Below are positions 14,180 to 15,667 of a DNA stretch of 15,667 nucleotides, piece by piece. The position numbers and the translations under genes were made by a program. Every line of letters begins with the position of its first letter. The stretch's first letter is position 1. The notes beneath the pieces were generated by a model. It did not search any database, was not told the DNA's origin, and was given only the letters and a program-made list of their open reading frames with translations. Source of the DNA: an uncultured Patescibacteria group bacterium (GTDB lineage: Bacteria; Patescibacteriota; Microgenomatia; UBA1406; GWC2-37-13). The stretch is taken from positions 1 to 15,667 of the forward strand of contig CALLVF010000062.1 in assembly GCA_938010745.1 (NCBI GenBank), in the 5' to 3' direction.

Positions 14180-14583
14180 ATGTTTAATAACTGGCATAAA
14201 AAGAAAACCTTAACTATTTTAGCTATTTTTTTATTCTCCTTACTATTACTTTTAACAACAGTTCCAACTTATGCTGTTAGTAAAAGAAAAAAACCAAAAC
14301 CTTATCCAACTTTATCAAAAAAAGCACCTCACCCATCAAAATCAAAAATTAAAGTAAAAAAAACAATTCAAAAAAAAATACTCCCTTAACTCTTCCAACT
14401 ATCACGCCGCCAGTTAACATAGATAATACTTCGCCATTAAAATCAACTTTTACTTGCGGAAACAAAAAATATTGTCATCAAATGGTAAATTGTGAAGAGG
14501 CTTATTTTTATCTAAAAAATTGTGGCTTATCAAGACTCGATGGAGATAGGGATGGGATTCCTTGCGATAACTTATGCCGTTGA
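14180..14583 (+). pseudogene. Secreted excalibur-domain protein, frameshifted
   Basis: The N-terminus is a signal peptide or anchor (KKKTLTILAIFLFSLLLLLT, with possible cleavage after TYAVS), then a Lys/Pro/Ser-rich basic linker. The frame stops at 14387-14389. The next frame continues TPLTLPTITPPVNIDNTSPL and ends in an excalibur domain: FTCGNKKYCHQMVNCEEAYF, LKNCGLSRLDGDRDGIPCD and NLCR. The Asp-rich DGDRDGIPCD is its calcium-binding loop, and the five cysteines are kept. The shift sits at the A9 run 14370-14378, where one more A restores a single protein of about 134 residues. Excalibur domains are cell-surface calcium-binding modules. The well-kept domain suggests recent or slippage-tolerant damage. 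After the TGA stop the frame stays open for another 35 codons. Confidence 0.7.
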
Positions 14584-14691
14584 TTAATTTTATCTAATAG
14601 TTTTAGATGGGATAACTGGTCATTTAAAGGAAATATAAATCCTTTTAATGGAAGAAAAGGTTATCGATGGGGCTGGTGGAACATCTATTAA
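14584..14691 (+). other. In-frame Trp-rich extension after the excalibur stop codon
   Basis: Directly behind the TGA at 14581 the same frame is open for 35 codons and ends with TAA at 14689-14691. It reads LILSNSFRWDNWSFKGNINP and then FNGRKGYRWGWWNIY. The Trp, Gly and Arg content is far from what random AT-rich DNA would give, so this was probably coding. It may be the lost C-terminus of the excalibur protein or the tail of another broken gene. The rest of the gap (14692-14818) holds only a 27-codon hydrophobic frame from ATG 14716, which I do not trust. Confidence 0.4.
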
Positions 14692-14818
14692 ATGAAGGTA
14701 ATGTAAAAAGAAAACATGACTAATTTGCTTAAAAACAAAAAAATTATTTATTCTTTTATTATTTGGCTTTTTTTAAAGGCAATATTCTTAAAAAGTTAAA
14801 AAATTTAAAAATAAATTT

Positions 14819-15601
14819 TTAAATTATTAAAACACTTTTATTTCTCTTTTGTGTTCTAAGTCTTGGATCAAATAATGTAGGGACCTCTTCTCTTCTTAAA
14901 AATAATTCTGGTAAATCTCCTCTTTTAATCATTAACCTTTTCTGGTGAAAGTAATATCTATCTGCTAAATTATGCCAAAACCAGCCTTTTTCTTCTTGAG
15001 AAGCTTGGTCTACGGTTTGTCTTGTTAATGTTCTTAAACCATTCAAAATTTCTTCGCCGTGAAAAACAATACTCCTATTAGACCAAACAGCGTATCTTTG
15101 TATTAATGCAGAATATGGATCTGACGCTAGGCTGATTACTTCATCATAAGAATAAAATGCTAGACTTATATCGCCGGGTGAAGACTGTCTATTCGTTATG
15201 TTTTGACCAGTTAATTGAAAAAAATTAAAAACTTCTTCTAAATCACTTAAATTAATTAATATTTCTACATCTAAATCACTTTGTATCGTATCAACAGAGG
15301 AAAGATGATAATAATCATCATATCTAATTTTTCTTACGCCATAAGGAAATGCACCCGCTAATCCAACGCAAGCACTTCCAACTACTCTTATGCTATGAAT
15401 TTTTGATAAAATATTTCGAGGAAGTAAGTTAATAATCAAGTTCAAATCATTTAATGCTCTTGTTGTAAATTCACTGGGAGGATTTAATTCATAAGGCCAA
15501 TAGGGATTAAATTTTATGCTTTCTAGTAGGTCAAAATCTAAATCGCCTGCACGAAGTAAATTTATTATAACATCGGCATTAAAAAATTCCTTCCTTTCCA
15601 T
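14819..15601 (-). CDS. Unrecognised protein with nucleotidyltransferase-like motifs
   Basis: This intact 260-residue protein has no membrane segment or signal peptide and is probably cytoplasmic. I do not recognise the family as a whole. The layout VVGSACVGLAG (Gly75-Ser76), then QSDLDVEILIN (Asp109, Asp111), then GDISLAFYS (Asp144) resembles the Gly-Ser ... DxD ... D signature of the polymerase beta-like nucleotidyltransferase fold. The distance between the Gly-Ser and the DxD (about 33 residues) is longer than usual, with an Arg/Tyr-rich insert. The downstream FHGEEILNGLR and a helical, charged C-terminal third could be the partner domain. It sits alone at the end of the decayed block behind tRNA-Asn. 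A strong promoter ends 6 nt before its ATG, so it is likely expressed from a leaderless mRNA. Nucleotidyltransferase function is a hypothesis. Confidence 0.6.
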   Translation of the reverse strand: MERKEFFNADVIINLLRAGDLDFDLLESIKFNPYWPYELNPPSEFTTRALNDLNLIINLLPRNILSKIHSIRVVGSACVGLAGAFPYGVRKIRYDDYYHLSSVDTIQSDLDVEILINLSDLEEVFNFFQLTGQNITNRQSSPGDISLAFYSYDEVISLASDPYSALIQRYAVWSNRSIVFHGEEILNGLRTLTRQTVDQASQEEKGWFWHNLADRYYFHQKRLMIKRGDLPELFLRREEVPTLFDPRLRTQKRNKSVLII

Positions 15602-15607
15602 TTGTTT

Positions 15608-15636
15608 ATTATACTATAGGTTTATTATTTAGACAA
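15608..15636 (-). promoter_or_regulatory. Promoter of the nucleotidyltransferase-like gene
   Basis: On the minus strand TTGTCT (15636-15631), 17-bp spacer and a perfect TATAAT (15613-15608), then 6 nt to the ATG at 15601. The predicted transcript starts at or next to the A of the ATG. Confidence 0.65.
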
Positions 15637-15667
15637 GTATAATTAGTTTAATTCTTGCTAAAGTTAA

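Noticed and set aside
14581..14583. UGA read as Gly or Trp (as in some related phyla), which would fuse the excalibur protein with the tail behind it
   Set aside because: The ATGA overlap of vapB and vapC uses UGA as a stop in the normal way, core enzymes encode Trp with TGG and Gly with GGN, and no intact gene in the window has an internal UGA.
14798..14820. All-A/T inverted repeat (AAAAATTT ... AAATTTTT) at the end of the nucleotidyltransferase-like gene as a terminator
   Set aside because: The stem has no G or C and such palindromes are expected by chance in this AT-rich DNA.
1..15667. CRISPR array, insertion sequence with inverted repeats, or rRNA
   Set aside because: No regularly spaced repeat-spacer units, no transposase motifs and no rRNA sequence seen on either strand.

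Overview
This AT-rich window (short intergenic gaps, many A/T homopolymers, small genes without clear Shine-Dalgarno sites) looks like a chromosomal segment of an ultra-small Candidate Phyla Radiation (Patescibacteria) bacterium, possibly of the Microgenomates group. That placement is inferred from gene content and style: class I aldolase with GlpX-type phosphatase, DUF192, excalibur and PAP2 proteins, and a serine recombinase tail beside a tRNA. No marker gene was searched.

Layout. 1-1256 is the 3' part of clpB, cut by the window edge. 1268-1755 is a heavily decayed adenosine-specific kinase gene. 1799-2430 is a VapBC-type toxin-antitoxin pair whose promoter carries three direct repeats spaced exactly 19 bp apart. 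2546-3884 (minus) holds a HIT hydrolase overlapping a fused DNA-repair protein (alkyltransferase domain plus endonuclease III-like glycosylase domain). 3914-4329 is a small two-helix membrane protein gene broken by one indel behind a perfect consensus promoter.

4332-8593 is an intact central-carbon block. Class I fructose-bisphosphate aldolase (minus) and GlpX fructose-1,6-bisphosphatase (plus) diverge from one palindrome that supplies the -35 box in both directions. Glyceraldehyde-3-phosphate dehydrogenase and phosphoglycerate kinase follow glpX. Together these four enzymes cover fructose 6-phosphate to 3-phosphoglycerate, mainly in the gluconeogenic sense since a bisphosphatase is present. 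A membrane-anchored DUF192 protein follows in convergent orientation.

9196-12166 is a complete but disintegrating zinc-uptake operon, zur-znuA-znuC-znuB. All four genes carry frameshifts, and the ATPase also has two substitutions in its Walker A motif. tRNA-Pro (minus), a PAP2 membrane phosphatase and tRNA-Asn come next. The region after tRNA-Asn looks like the relic of an integrated element: a 5'-truncated, frameshifted serine recombinase whose original frame runs into the tRNA, a broken lipoprotein-like gene, a broken secreted excalibur-domain gene, and an intact 260-residue protein with nucleotidyltransferase-like motifs.

Two themes run through the window. First, several genes have a -10 box ending about 6 nt before the ATG, which implies leaderless mRNAs. 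Second, uptake, surface and mobile genes are decaying, often by single-base indels in homopolymers, while the glycolytic genes are intact even though they contain equally long homopolymers.
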